From Monarcha castaneiventris obscurior (taxonomy: Eukaryota > Chordata > Aves > Passeriformes > Monarchidae): 64,000 bases of DNA. Shown here in pieces: positions 1 through 12,530 of the stretch (positions within the stretch are counted from its first letter, which is position 1; each line of letters begins with the position of its first letter). Position numbers and translations under genes: made by a program. The notes below the pieces were generated by a model. The model did not search any database, was not told where the DNA came from, and saw only the letters and a program-made list of their open reading frames with translations. Location: contig JAMPIT010000481.1 in NCBI GenBank assembly GCA_026261815.1, positions 1,302,001 to 1,366,000 of the forward strand. The letters are read 5' to 3'.

Positions 1-2200
1 GCAGTAATGGCACCATCAGAAATAATGGTAATTATATTGTGACTCACCTTAACGCTACCAGATTATATCCCAATGACTGTTCAGTTAATTCATTTTTATT
101 GTCTGTGTCTTGGAATGGAGTTTTTGGAGTGTGCTGCTAATGCATTGGAAATTAAGAGCGGACGTGGGCCCGCGGGGTGATCCGTACCCAGCTGCATATT
201 TGTGTTCCCAAAGCTAAGAGGCTGTGAAATCAGAAGGGAAGTCGAGGAATGGGAAGCGCAGCCCTGCCATGAGTCCATCAGGAATGTCACCCTTGCTGGG
301 AGGCGGTGGGAAGTGCAAACAAGTTCCTGCTGCTCCCCGGCAAGCTCAAGTAGGTGTCATTGGATGCAGGAAAAGTGGAGCAGCAGCTGAATCATTGCCT
401 GTTTTGTAGGGAAGATGCCTGGGACACACACTGGCAGCTGCTCCAAGAGAAGCTACCTGGGTCTTGCCCGAACCTCAGCCCCAGCCTTGCATTTTCTTCG
501 TTAACCTTTGTGCTAATGAGAGATAACGACCAGACTCTTGGCTGAGGCTGGAGCTGGAGCTTTCCCCTCTTGCTACTTTGTTTACAAGGAAAGGGCTGCT
601 TTTGTCTGTTGTCTTTGTGGCTCATTATGGCCGTAATTTATTTGGGGACACTGTTTCTGTAATGTGCAAATTGCCTTCCTCCAGGGAGGACCCGGCTTCA
701 GAGCGGAGTCGCCGCCTCCTCTCCGGTTCGCAGCTCTCCAGCCACCCAGACGGATCACCGCAGGTATTTTTAGAAGGTCATTCTGAAGCAGCAATTTCAT
801 CTAGTGATTTTATCTCCTGCCTTTTAGCAAATATTGTTGGGTTTTGTTTTTTTTTTTTTTTTTTCCCTCCCTGCTGTTTTAGATGGTGACAGGTTTTAAT
901 GTCAACTTCAAATTACCCCATATTTCTCAGCCCAGTTCCTGCGCCAGGACCTCTGCTGACACACAGAGTCACGCTGGTTGTCATTCTCAGCAGAGGGACC
1001 AAGACCGTGTGAGCCTGGATGAATAAATTTCTTCCTTCCCTTTTAGAGGTGGTCCCTCGAGACCATTTTTTCAGGCAGAGGGATTTTCCACTCTGCAGGA
1101 CAAACAGTGCCATTCATAGAAAAAATATGTTAATGGAAGGGAGCTTCCTGCCAGAATCTCTCTGCGTGTGTATCAGGCTCAGCAGCAATGACAGTGCAGC
1201 TCCTGCAACAGGCTGCTCCAGCTAGCCAGGCTCGGGAACTGCTAAAGGAGAAATGCCTGGATTGCTGAGCACCCTAACAGAAAAACCCCAGCGTTTTTCT
1301 TTCTATTTAAATCAGTATTTTTTTTCCTCCACTGTTCTTAATTGCGGGCATCAAATTTACAAGAGCAAATTTACTCAAAAAAATCCCCCCAACAAAACCA
1401 TCTGGATTTTAAAGAACTACCCCATTCAATAAGAGCTATTTTTAGGTAGGTCAAACCCGTGGCCCGAAAACCCTTGGCAGTGTCCCTTTGATATATTTCA
1501 GTAGCCAGCAAAGGGGTTGATGTAAACAGACATACATCTTTTAAAAGAGCAAACTGGATTGCGACAGCTGATAATCTCATTTTGGTGAAGGACTTCTTTC
1601 AGGTTGCCTTTAGCTGGAGACTGAGGTCTCCAGCAGGAGTTGGAGGCAGCAGCAGGTTGCCAAGCCCAGCAGCCACATCTAGAGGGGCAGGAGACTGTAG
1701 CCACACATTTGAAATTCCTGCAGAGAGAGTCAGACTCTCACCCACTTCGGAGGATTCATTCTCCTCTTGTAGCTGAGAACAGCACCTGGAGACAGTCATG
1801 GGCAGCTCAGGGAAGGTTGGGTTCATTTTTCCTGAAGAAGAGACCCAGGAAAGTCAAACCCCTTTCCCCTGCTTCACAGTCCCATCCAGGATGGGGTGGT
1901 GCTGGTGCTGGTGGCCGAGCGGGAATCATCTCCTCATGGAAAAGCCACTCCTGCCTGCTCCTGCCACTCATCTTCCCAGTGGTGCTATGAACAATGTGTC
2001 TTGACATCATGTTCCCCGTGCAGGAAGGTGCCCAGATGGAGGCAGGGAGGGCTGGAGGACGTTGTTGGTTCTCTCAGAAGTCTTGAAGTCGACAGATACC
2101 ACTCATAGCAGTGAGAGCTCTTTGCTCAGAGCAGGGCCTTGCACCACCATGAAGTGATTTTCATGCCAGTAATGTGCCATGTACCTCGGTCCTGGAGCCT
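1..2200. other. No gene seen; anonymous noncoding DNA
   Basis: No open frame here exceeds about 116 codons, and none has protein-like composition together with splice signals. A pure run of 18 T lies at 847-864. The rest is unique sequence of mixed composition without recognisable interspersed repeats. Confidence 0.6.
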
Positions 2201-3030
2201 TTTCCACTCCTTGGAGCACTATTAACACAGAATTTTGTCCAACATGTCCTGGAGGTATTAGTTACATTTACTGGTCTGCCAAATAGCTATTTCTTTCTGG
2301 TTTGGCAGGAAGCATCTCATTCAGGAGGGAGATAATTGCCTGGCTCAATAGCTGATCTGTTTTCTACCCAATGATGGTTTCCCTTTTTGAAAATTGATGA
2401 TCGATCAGTTATGTTAAGGATCACCAGATGTAATATTTACCACATATTATGTTTATTCCAGTGTGGGAGGAATGCATTAGGCTTCATATCATTCAAAAGG
2501 GATATTTCTGATGTAAAACTGTGCTGCATTAATGAGACTACCCATCAAGATGGATGGGTCAAATTAAAGCTGAACAAATTGCAGACTCCTACTTAAAAGT
2601 CACACAGGAACCTCCAGCCTACATTATTTGTAAAATTCAAATTGAGCCCATTTTTGGCTCAGACATGTTTACATTCATATTGGAAAATATATTAAACTGT
2701 ATTTAATTATATCCAGGTGAAAGGTTGTATAATTTTTTTTCTTGATGCCACCCAAGATAACTGAACCTCGAGTTCAGGACTTTAGGATACTACTGTAATT
2801 CAAATACTGATATTATCTCTGCGAGATAGGTCTGGGAACAGAAGCAAAGCCTTTCCTTTTTTCCAAAGGAATCCCAGTGATTTAGGAATCATTTCACCAC
2901 CTTTTGTTACATTTCAAGCTTTACGTTATATTTTAATAAGTCTGTCATAGTGTACAGACAAAAGGATGTTCAGCTTCTGCTGTAATTAAAGAAAATCACT
3001 GCGATGGATAACATCAACCCAGCAGATTCC
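2201..3030. other. AT-rich unique block, weak regulatory candidate
   Basis: AT-rich unique sequence with few CpGs. An 8-bp inverted pair CTGCCAAA (2,276-2,283) and TTTGGCAG (2,301-2,308) contains two NFI-type half sites separated by 17 bp. This could be a regulatory element, but an 8-bp inverted repeat is expected by chance in a window this long. No gene is visible. Confidence 0.2.
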
Positions 3031-6000
3031 AATGGTCTCGCTTTCAGCACTCCAAACTCTGCTGCTCCTTGCATACTGAACTAAAACAGCACCAGTCTCC
3101 AGGCTGCTGCTCTCAGGGCTCCTCTCTCCCAAATCCAGCTTCTAAAGACGGGCACTAAATCAGTCAGAGTCTCACTGTAGGATAATTTGTCCCATGCCAG
3201 CTTAGCCACCTGTGTTCAGCCTATTAATGTCTCCTGCACCAGCTCTGGAGCAAACCGGGCAGGAGGCTGGCAGTGTGTGTCCAGCAACACCAGAACTGTC
3301 ACTTCAACGTGCCCCAAGGAAATCCCACAGGAGAATATGCTCTTGGTGCTCCCATTAGCATCCCTGGCCAGTACCCGGAATTTCTCCTGGAATTTCAAAC
3401 CTGAAGCAGCTTGCTAGACCAGAGCCACTCCTGCCTACAGCCACCATCACCTGGTCAGAGCATCCTCCTGCACATGTAGAGGAAATCCTTCCAGTGCCAC
3501 ATTCCATAGATTTAAATAGGCAGTGGAGCTCCCCTTTAAGATTTTATTTCTTCCTCTCCCTTAGACGAGTTAGCTGTGGAAAAAATCACCTATACTTAAA
3601 GTTAGTTAATTGGAAACCGTGAATATTTTATTGTCCTTTGTGAGAGAAAGGAATTAAAGAAATGGATTTGGCCTTGATTTTTTCATTTGAACTTCTCTGC
3701 TTGAACTGCACTTTTCTATTACCTCTGCAACTCTGCCTTCGTTATGTTATTAAAAGAAAAGTAATTTATGATTGCCAGTCTTGCAGTCTCTAATTATTTC
3801 TGGCTGTGCATCACAATTATTAACTTGAGTATCCACCCTTTTCCTAACAGGATAAAAGACTTTCAACCTCTTTTGGGTGAGTTGCTCATAGGCAGCCATG
3901 CATCCATCCTTGCAGGCCACTGTCCCCAGCCAATAATCGCACTTTTCCAGGTTGATATGTTGTTTAAACTTTGGTGCAAGCCTAAGATTGGATTTGCAGT
4001 GAAGATGAAACACAGCCACTGGTTACTTGAGGCCTGAGTTTAGCACCCAGGTGTCCTAAAGCATCCTGCACTGTTCATCCTCGTGTTCAGGAGTGGGCAA
4101 TAAAATACCACTCAGCAACAACCAGAATATCAACATATCACTGCTGCTCTCTTTCTTTTCCCTTGGTTGCACTGGTTTTCCATTTACTCCTGGTGGGTAA
4201 TGAAGACATCTGTTCTCATCCCAACAGCTCTCTGCAACTTGCTTTCTGGGAAATGGAATAGCAGCATTTCAGCAATTTTGATCAACTGAGAAAATACTGC
4301 CCTGTATTTATGGAGGTCAGGACAGTCATTATATTCAGGACATTTCTGTGAAAATTCTCAAGGAATAGATGATGAATGGAAAAATCAGATTTCTGAAACA
4401 AGTTCGGATACCCCAGAGATGTTTTAAAGGTAGGTCTCAAGCAGAAATGCCCTGGCCAGGTTCAGTGCTCATGAAAAGCAGCAAAATTCAAAAAAAGGCT
4501 GGGAAATCCCTCACCTTTCACAGCAGAAACCCCAGAGCCACTGGACAAGCTAGTTTTGTGTCAGTGAGGGTGCATTCTCCAGCTTCCATGGCCCCCAGCC
4601 CCTCGACTGACTCAGGTTGGAGTAAAAGCCTGGGAAGTGCTCTGCTGAATTCCAGGTTTCATCTGTATCAATCATTTTCCCATGTACCAGTACAAAAAAT
4701 ATGCTCTCTGGCCCAAATACAGCAATCTAAGTGCTGCATGCCAAACCACACATCTCCATGAGTGAAGCCAGTCTAGACTGCTTTTTGGGTCCAATCTCTC
4801 ACTTTTCTGTAACAAGACCATTTGTCTATAAAGCACCTCATTTTTATCATCTTTAAGATAACCTTTATGGTAGGTGTAACTCCATGCAAAGGAAGGAGGG
4901 GGGAAACCCTTTAAGCATTTTGCATTTATAGTTATATGCAGCTTTATTGCAGAGTCAGTAAAAATCCCTGCTGATTATGTCATTGCTGAGGCAATCAGGT
5001 GCCAAAAATATTTTTTTTATTTCATCCGAGCAATAATCATTTTCTGCCTGAACAGTAGACCCAGTTATTGTTTCTTCCCTTATGTTTTCATTAATTAGAA
5101 GGAAGTGGAGAGGTAACAAACGACTCCCTGGATGCTGAAGTGTACATTTTTCACTGTCAGGTTATAAGAGGCAATGGGCAAAGACAATATATCCTGTCAG
5201 ATGTGAGAGTACTTATTGTCAGCAGGGCTTGTAAAAATAGAAAGTGCGGTAGCTTTTCTGGATGGAGTTGAAGCTATCTATGGATGGGGTTTAATCTGAC
5301 TAATTATAACTGAAGACTTTGGCAAACAGCATCATGTAGCTGCAAGAATACTGGACAGTGCTTTTTTTTTTCTTATCAAGTCCGTGTGAATGTTAATGTG
5401 TGTAAGTGTAAAATCGACTTCTATTAAATCTTCTAAATTGCCAAGCACTCCTTCACCCGCAGTGCCTCACTTCTTCAGAGCGGTGCCGTGGAGTTACTGG
5501 TAAAAGTACTAAAACTCTTTGAAACAGCCATATATCTTCTGGTTTACAGGAAGTGCTTCAAGTGAAGGGAAAAAAAAAAAGAAAAGAATACTTTCTAGGG
5601 AGCAGAGAGGAGAAGGGAGTTTCATCTCCAGCTGAACGTCTGGCCAGGCTCCATTTTATCGACCAGCTCCCTGATCCCCACCATGAGGAAGGCAGCCTGG
5701 CTGGTGGACATGAGATTCCCTGCTGCAGAGGGACTAAGGAGCAGATCCTGGGGCCCAAACCTTGGTGTGGGCATTTCAGGGAGCTCAAGCAGTTTCTTCT
5801 GACCCTCTCTTGGGAAGATGCAGCCCCTGGAGGGTGCAGAAGCCCAGGACAGCCAAAACTCCCCAGCCTGAGTCCCAGCTAACTGGGGGTTCATGGAGAG
5901 CCTCTGCTCCTGGAACAAGGACTCAGGGGATTCAGGGAGATGGGTATTGGTGGAGTAGGGGCTGCATGGGGGGAACACTGTCCTGGGCACCCTGAGCATC

Positions 6001-6620
6001 GCCCCAGCCCCTGTGCCCCCTGCCCCAGGGCCACCCCACCACTTCCCCAAGACCTTCTCCAAGGTGAGTGACTGCAGAATATGAAAACAGGCAAGAAAAA
6101 CCAAGCTGAAGCTTTTCTGGCATGCAAACGCTAAGTTAAGCTCTGTTTTTTTTCTGCACTGGTGAATCTCATCTTAATTGCATCAAGCTGCTTGAGATTC
6201 CCAGATGCAGAGCCTCTGTAGCCACAACCATTCCCACCTTTCCTAGCTCAAATGCTTTGCTAAAACCACCAGTCACCCTTTGCTTTGGCAAGGGCTGAGC
6301 AGCCCAGAAGAGCCAGGGACAGGCTCTTCTCCTTGGTGTGAGCTTTTTCATGCTCTTCCCAGAGCGCTGTGAGAGAAACCCTCTGCAAAACCACCCCAGT
6401 GTCCAACACCCCACAGCCACCAGTCACAGAGGAGTCACAGACTCCTCTCCTGTGCAGGCATCAAAGCTAACAAGCTGATCATTAGCAATGCAAAGCACTG
6501 AGCCACAAACCCAGCTCCAGACCTGGGGAGAGGAGGCAGGAGAGGAAACCTGCCATGCATGACAGATGTGAGCTGCACCACTTGGTGCACACATGGCGAG
6601 GAGCACTGTCAAGGTTGGGG
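3031..6620. other. No gene seen; anonymous noncoding DNA
   Basis: Open frames of up to 160 codons occur on the minus strand near 5.6-6.1 kb in GC-richer DNA. They overlap equally open frames on the other strand and have no flanking splice signals I trust. AT-rich stretches at 3.5-4.1 kb and 4.8-5.4 kb are unique sequence. No repeat family was recognised. Confidence 0.55.
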
Positions 6621-6682
6621 AATGGAATGGAATAGAATAGAATAGAATAGAATAGAATAGAATAGAATAGAATAGAATAGAA
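6621..6682. repeat. Pentanucleotide microsatellite (AATGG)2(AATAG)10
   Basis: Two AATGG units are followed by ten perfect AATAG units. The overlapping minus-strand frame of repeated F-Y-S-I-L residues is a translation of this array and not a gene. The long pure run suggests it is length-polymorphic. Confidence 0.95.
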
Positions 6683-8853
6683 AACAAAAGAAAACTTTAT
6701 GTACTTGTTGTGTATCAAGCTGTGCTATGCAGGTTAACATCTTTACAGATACTTTCCTGTTTTTAACACACCCTATTTTCTGTTCTCAGAGCAGCAGTCA
6801 TGAAATCCACTCTGTATGTGCCAGGAGAAGGTTGATGTTTAGGCAGCTGAAAAAAACCTCACTTCATTTTATTTTGATGATTCATTTTGCCTGTCTGAGA
6901 TGGATCTGAATTTTTTTCTTAGTTTTCCAATTAATAGATAGTTACTGACTTAATACCAATGTTAATATGCAGGAAACAGCAACCGAGTTACAGCTGAGGT
7001 GCTCACTGGTTTAATTTGACTTTTCCTCACTGGCTTCAGTGAGATTAGAGACTAACCCAGCCAAAATCTGGCCCAGCTCTCTTGGCAGTGTCTGTCTATA
7101 AATGCTATGGTAATACTTCCACTGTATAGCTGTGGGTATTTCACAATTTCACATTCCAGAACAACTGTGATGACTGCTGAGAGCTTTTGCTTGATGGCCT
7201 TGCTGCTGCTTGGATGGCTTGGTTTTGGGGATGTGTGTATTTCAAAAAAAAAAAAAAAAACAAGAAAGAAAGAAAGAAAAAAAAGAGAGAGAATAAAAAG
7301 AAAATTAAAATTTATCTGAATTCAATGAAGATTTTATCTTTCATTCTGCCTAATCCTAAATGTGAAAGGTCAGCAAGGACAGTGCTATGAAAAGGGAAAT
7401 GCTGTGGGGTTGATATAGAGGAGACTACCAGTAAATTTCAGCAGTTTTACATAAGGCTGCAGCTCCAGCATGGGGAATTAGGTGACACCAGCTCAGGGGA
7501 GGGCCAGGGAAGCCTGGGCTTTGTCCCAGTGCAGCCTGAGCCTGGGGATGGAGGCTGGGCCTGGGTCCCTCCCACACAGGATTCTGCTTCCCCCTTGGAG
7601 CATCCCTTTGCCACCATCAGGGCAGCCTGGCATGATCAGAAATACCTCTCCATTCCCCACCCTGTGCTAAAATCAGTGAGAGGGACCTGTCCTTGCTGCT
7701 ATATCATAAAACACATCTATAAAATGAAGAAGGAAGAGAGAGAATAAAACTCAGAAAGTGGCACTGTGTGCAATCGAGCCTTTTGCCCCTCTAAGAAATA
7801 GTCTTGGGAGTTGCCTTTGCACCGTGTGTGATGGGTTTGGAAATGAAAGATGAGGACTGAGCAAACCTGTGGCCACCAGAATGCTCTTTGCCCAAGGACA
7901 TCCCTCCTCAAACCCACGCAGGCCGCTGGCAGCTGCCAATCACTGTGAGGAAGATGTTTTACGGCCTCAAAAATATGAAGTCCCTTGCGACACTCTGCAG
8001 GTTTTATTCCCCTGCCTGGTTCTCTGTGGCTGTTAAACACGATGGACACTGAGGGCCTTTTCCAGTGCATGCTCAGCATTGCAGCTCCCAGAGCCAGCAC
8101 TGCCCGCAGTAATAAAAGGTGATTGCTTCCAAAACTGAATATCCCCTTCCTTTGGGTCATTCTTTTAATTGACTTCATTAATAAAGGAAAGGCCCTATTC
8201 AAACATAACTTCATCTTGCTGGCAGAATATAAGCAGATGTCATAAAGAAAACAACACGCACTGTTTTTAACTCAAAACTTTAATACTAAATTGCATTAAC
8301 TAATAACATAAAAACACCAACCATCTGGCTTTTTGGTGGGAGGACTCTAATTCCATTAGGACTTTAATAAATGTACTGCACTGTAGAGACATTTTACTCT
8401 GATAGCCTGGGCAAAAATGAGGAGCGTTTACAAGATTAGTTTACGCAGCAGCCCCGGGATCTCTCTCCTGGAAAAGCTTTAGATGGAGCCAAGGGGACAT
8501 CACTGAAGGACAGAGATGATGCAAAAAGTACCTGCACTGGGGGGTGTATTTGGGGCTCTCGGGTGCCCTTGGGTGCAATTCCCTGGCATGTGGATGGGCT
8601 GCTGCCCAGTGCAGGGGCAAGAGCTGGTGGTTCTGGCACTAGTGGGGCATCCAGGCTTTTGGTGGAGTCAGGAGAAAAGATGAAGGAAAGGAGAGGAGAG
8701 CGCCAAATCCTGACATCTTTGTCTCTCTGGGGTGACCACTGTCACGCCCAGCACAAAGGCTTGGCAATGACACGGTGACTTTCTTGTGCGTGGCTCTGCC
8801 AGCCCTCTGTGCCTGCCCTGCTGATAGACCCCAAACCCTCCTGCCCCGAGAAG
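6683..8853. other. No gene seen; contains an A-rich tract
   Basis: A 17-bp A run at 7,244-7,260 passes into GAAA-type sequence that continues to about 7,311; it is a simple A-rich tract, and no processed gene copy is visible upstream of it. A 165-codon minus-strand frame at 7,717-8,214 has no recognisable domain. The remainder is anonymous. Confidence 0.55.
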
Positions 8854-9192
8854 GTCACAGCATCAGACAATGGTTTGGGTTGGAAGGGACCTTAATGGTC
8901 ATCGCATTCCACTCCCTGCCATGGGCAGGGACACCTTCCACTAGACCAGTTTGCTCCAAACCCCATCCAACCCAACTTTGAACACTTCCGGGGTGGGGCA
9001 GCCACAGTTTCTCTGGGCACCCTGTGCCAGGGCCTCCCCACCCTCACAGCCAAGAATTCCTTCTTCATATTTAATCTAATCCTGCCATCTGTCAGTGTGA
9101 AGCCATTCCCCCTTGTCCTGTCATGCCATGCCCTTGTAAAAAGTCCCTCTCCAGCTCTCTTGGAGCCCCTTTAGGTTCTGGAAGGTGCCATC
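8854..9192 (-). mobile_element. CR1 LINE fragment (3' end), minus orientation
   Basis: The plus strand reads TGGTTTGGGTTGGAAGGGAC at 8,871-8,890, followed by CCTTAATGGTCATC. Further along come GGGGCAGCCACAGTTTCTCT and, near 9,105, CCCCCTTGTCCTGTCATG, then CCCTTGTAAAAAGTCCCTCT. This is the usual plus-strand appearance of a reverse-oriented avian CR1 3' end. The copy is truncated at its 5' end (right side) and carries no reverse transcriptase open frame. Its close match to the consensus I remember suggests a fairly young insertion. The right boundary is approximate. Confidence 0.92.
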
Positions 9193-9770
9193 CCACCTTC
9201 TGACTTGAGGCAGTCCATGCCTGTCTGTCTATCCCTGAGTCCACATGAGTCACTTTTTCCCTTTAGGAAAGGGAAGCACAGCAAACGTCACACTGATTGC
9301 AGGAAAGGTGGAGCCTGAAACACACCCTGTCACCAGCAAACTGAGTTTCTGAGCTGTGTAATCACTAGCAGCATTCATTTCCCTGCTGCACTGGCAGGAC
9401 AAAGGAGGCAGAGTCCCATTTTGCTCTAAGGATGTTATTAAGGTGAATTAATCTGAGTATGCTGTGAGACATTAGGGCAACTCTGTGTCCTTCAGTGGGG
9501 TTGATCAACAAGCCCTGACTAATGCAATGTGCCAGTTCCTGGCATGCTGAACTTCCCTGGACGAGTACCAAATGGGAATCAGCGAGGGTAAAACCTGACA
9601 GCATTATTTTTCACTGAGATTAACATGTGACACAGAATTATAGGTCTTCCTTCACGTCAGTTTTTTTTTTCCAGCTCTATTTTCTTTCAATACATTCAGA
9701 GCAGATCGTCACCTCTCCATGCAGCCCAGTTCATGCCCCAGCGAGCAAGAGTACACAAACAAGGCAAAGA
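9193..9770. other. No gene seen; anonymous
   Basis: Unique sequence to the right of the CR1 fragment. Open frames are short and uninformative, and no repeat was recognised. Confidence 0.5.
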
Positions 9771-10200
9771 GCATTCATGAATGTTACCGTTAATATTTTT
9801 AACAAAATTCATTAATGATAGGCATGTTTGGGTTATTTTGAATAAATTCCAAACTGATCTTCATTCCACTTGATCCTTGTGATCACCTCGTCAGAGTAAT
9901 TACTGGAGCTTTTTTAAAAAGCAGCCTGTGCCCAGAAATATTTGTGAGTGAAAGTGCGTTTCCATGTCGGTATCTTTGGAACACAAAGTCGATTTGCAAG
10001 GAGTTGCAGTGTCAGACAAAGCTTTTAAAAAGTTGGCTGCCTTCCAGATTTTAATTTACATGATCATTAATACTGACTTACTCCAAATATATCAATCAGT
10101 TTGAAAAACACCATGTCTCACTCCTTGTTCAGGGAAGAATCCTTAACCAGGTGAATGCTTGAGCATTTGCTTAGCTTTAAGCAAGTGCTTGAGTCATATT
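9771..10200. promoter_or_regulatory. Candidate conserved noncoding element
   Basis: The block is AT-rich, repeat-free and nearly lacks CpG. A perfect 12-bp palindrome, CATTCATGAATG, lies at 9,772-9,783 and is followed by many TTAAT/ATTAA homeodomain-type cores as far as about 10,075. The call is based on motif density alone. Conservation in other birds or reptiles would confirm it; none was available. Confidence 0.3.
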
Positions 10201-10560
10201 GAATGGCTCAGTGTTAAGCACATTTTCCACTGAGAGAGAGCTGGAATTAAGTCTTCAAAATGCACATCCAGATGTGGTATGAGAATAGATTCCCTGGGAA
10301 ACCCCTGCATGGGGGACGGGTGATGGCCTGCACCCCACAGCCCCCAAAATCTGAGCCTGAGCCATCCTGGGGAAAAGGTGAAGTTTTCCAACAGCCTGTT
10401 TGCATTTAGACACGCTGCTACAACCGAGCAGATGCAGCTCTTTTCATTAATGCTCCTTATTATCAGCTGAAATAATATTTCCTCAGCTGCCAGCACTTGC
10501 ACAGCACGGCGTTACCATCAGCCGGGAAACCCCGCAATCCCTTTAACCTGGCGAGGGATC
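10201..10560. other. No gene seen; anonymous
   Basis: Mixed-composition DNA joining two candidate regulatory blocks. The 102-codon minus-strand frame here has no recognisable domain. Confidence 0.5.
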
Positions 10561-11060
10561 AACCTGGGGTTTGTTCAGATACGGAAAGCTGTAATAAAGC
10601 CATCCAGAAAATGACAGGTTACAGGGCTCTGTGATTTGGAAACTGTTTCTATTAAGTTGCCTTCTTGTCTGGTGGCGGCGGGAGGGATGGTGATAGTGGG
10701 CCCCAGCCGAGCCCTCGAACGCGCTGCTGCGAGAGCGGCTAATGCCATCCTTGTACCTCTGGCTGTTAGTGTCATTTCTCTGTAATACACTGCAAAATAA
10801 ACACCCTTTGGGTTTTCTACCTAAATCCACCACACAAAAGGGGAGTTGACTTGAATTGCCCGGCTGAATCATTAGAAAATGAATGCTTTGGGGGAGAAAA
10901 AAAAAAAGAAAAGAATTACATTAGTGATCCCCGAGCTTGCCTTTGTGTCTTTTCTCTTTCAGAAATCTCTCATGTTGCTGCTCTCTGCATTTTTCTCACA
11001 GTATTGATACATGAAATAAAGCATAAATAACCTCCCTTTCTATTCTTAAGCCTTCGATCC
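10561..11060. promoter_or_regulatory. Candidate conserved element with CpG-dense core
   Basis: AT-rich unique sequence surrounds a patch with eight CpGs between 10,676 and 10,737, at about 10,676, 10,679, 10,708, 10,716, 10,720, 10,722, 10,730 and 10,736. Such retention is unusual in this CpG-depleted window and suggests constraint or lack of methylation. On the minus strand a decent splice acceptor (GTGTTTATTTTGCAG) abuts 10,789, and two frames are open across the patch. It could therefore hide an exon; no convincing donor was found. Confidence 0.3.
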
Positions 11061-12180
11061 CAGATCACCCTGAGCCTCTTGCCGATAAGACCATTTTCAG
11101 CATCCGCTGGCCTGGAAGTAGCCAGCGACGGTCAATGAGCTTAGGAAATTTGTCCTGTCACCATCCGGGATGTGCTGTCATCCCATCATGCACCTCTTTG
11201 GTCTTCTTCCAGGTGTACTGTGGGAATTTTTTTATCCACAGATGAGCAGTCACAGGATGTGCTCGACATTTTTGGGGCGTTTCAAGGGTATGGGCTGCTC
11301 TGACACTGCACAGGGGCTGCCTCGCTTGTGCCCTGGTGATGGGCACATTTTGGTGAACAGACTTAAATTAACCCAGAACTGCCCACATAAACAGCTAGTT
11401 TTACATTAATTACACCTTATTCTGCTCTTGTACACAAAGGTTTCCATCTGCAGCAAGGTCACTGGTAAGGGTGTAAAACTGATGATATATGGAAGAGGGA
11501 AAGGGGGTTACTTGGTCCAAGCCCATCCTGATTTTACTGCTGTCCACCCTTTTTGGTGTTTATGTGGAGCTTCCAGAGATGCTGTTAGCTCTTCCGATGA
11601 GGTGATTGCAGAATGATTGCTTTTCAAGGTCAACAATTTAAGTTTTACCACCCTTTCTCCAAAAGGACAAAAGAACAGCAGCAGGTAGGCAGAGATGCAT
11701 AGATTAAGCAACATGATCAGTTGTTAATTAAAGTCCTTTAGGAGGAGGAAGAAATGACTTAACCCTTCCCATCACTGTGTGAAGCCTCTTATTAGGGGCA
11801 GTGTGAAATTTTCTTTTCTTGCCTGTCAAAACCTTCTATTCCCGTGCAGTCCCCATCACTCTCTCGAGTGTTCTGCTCCTCAGTTTTCATTAGAAGTTAT
11901 CAGACAGAAACTTCATTTTACTCAATATTTCCTGACCAATTCAGTGTGTAATTGGTTCTCCTTTTCTCTTTTGGCGACTGAACAACAAACAAACATTACA
12001 TATTATATAAATTTTTGGGGGATGGAGTGCATATATTTATTTTATATGTTTTTAAAAATATTTTATATATCCTCCCTGTAAAGCCCACAGGAAACTCATG
12101 TCATGGGCTGCATTCAATGGCACTGAGAAACCAGTTCAAACCACTGTGATTTATAAGCTGGTTTAACTAACATTGGGGCA
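11061..12180. other. No gene seen; anonymous
   Basis: Open frames of at most 100 codons with no recognisable motif. A very AT-rich stretch runs from about 11,990 to 12,070. No repeat family was recognised. Confidence 0.5.
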
Positions 12181-12530
12181 GTAAATTAATTCTGTAAGGG
12201 TCCTGTCCAAACTAACATTGATTCTGATTTTCTTGAAAATCATCCATTAGCCAAGAATTACTACCAGTGTTCATGGAAATGCTGTAGTGTCATTAATTGG
12301 AATTAATGGATGGGTAGTTTTTATAGGAGATGTGAATGAAGGCAATATTCCTTTCAAAAACCATTTTATTAGAAATTTGCTTCCCAGCTGTAAAAGGCAA
12401 TGCCACAACAAGCCATTCCACAATGCTTTATCCATGGCTTGATGTGTTTTTAATTAAGGGAAAGCAAAGCAGTTTGAAGTGTTTTTATTAAAAAAAAATA
12501 GCCATATAACAGATAGTTATTTATTTACTG
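12181..12530. promoter_or_regulatory. Weak candidate noncoding element
   Basis: AT-rich and repeat-free, with a cluster of ATTAAT/TTAATT cores near 12,290-12,310 and TTAATTAAGG near 12,450. Composition is the only evidence. Confidence 0.2.

Noticed and set aside
2276..2308. CTGCCAAA…TTTGGCAG inverted repeat as a paired NFI site
   Set aside because: Only 8 bp per arm with a 17-bp spacer; such pairs are expected by chance.
3750..4037. Overlapping 89-codon frames on both strands as a possible exon
   Set aside because: Near-complete mirror frames on opposite strands with no recognised family; neither has a convincing splice pair.
5622..6104. 160-codon minus-strand frame with a protein-like C-terminus
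   Set aside because: Plus-strand frames are equally open across the same GC-rich stretch and there is no recognised motif; the helical look of the last 30 residues is not enough.
6424..6718. Minus-strand frames with repeated F-Y-S-I-L
   Set aside because: Translation of the AATAG microsatellite.
7244..7311. A-rich tract as the tail of a processed gene copy
   Set aside because: No coding-like or known repeat sequence precedes it, and the interrupted GAAA pattern fits a simple repeat.
7717..8214. 165-codon minus-strand frame
   Set aside because: No domain, no splice context and no neighbouring exon; this length is expected by chance in 64 kb.
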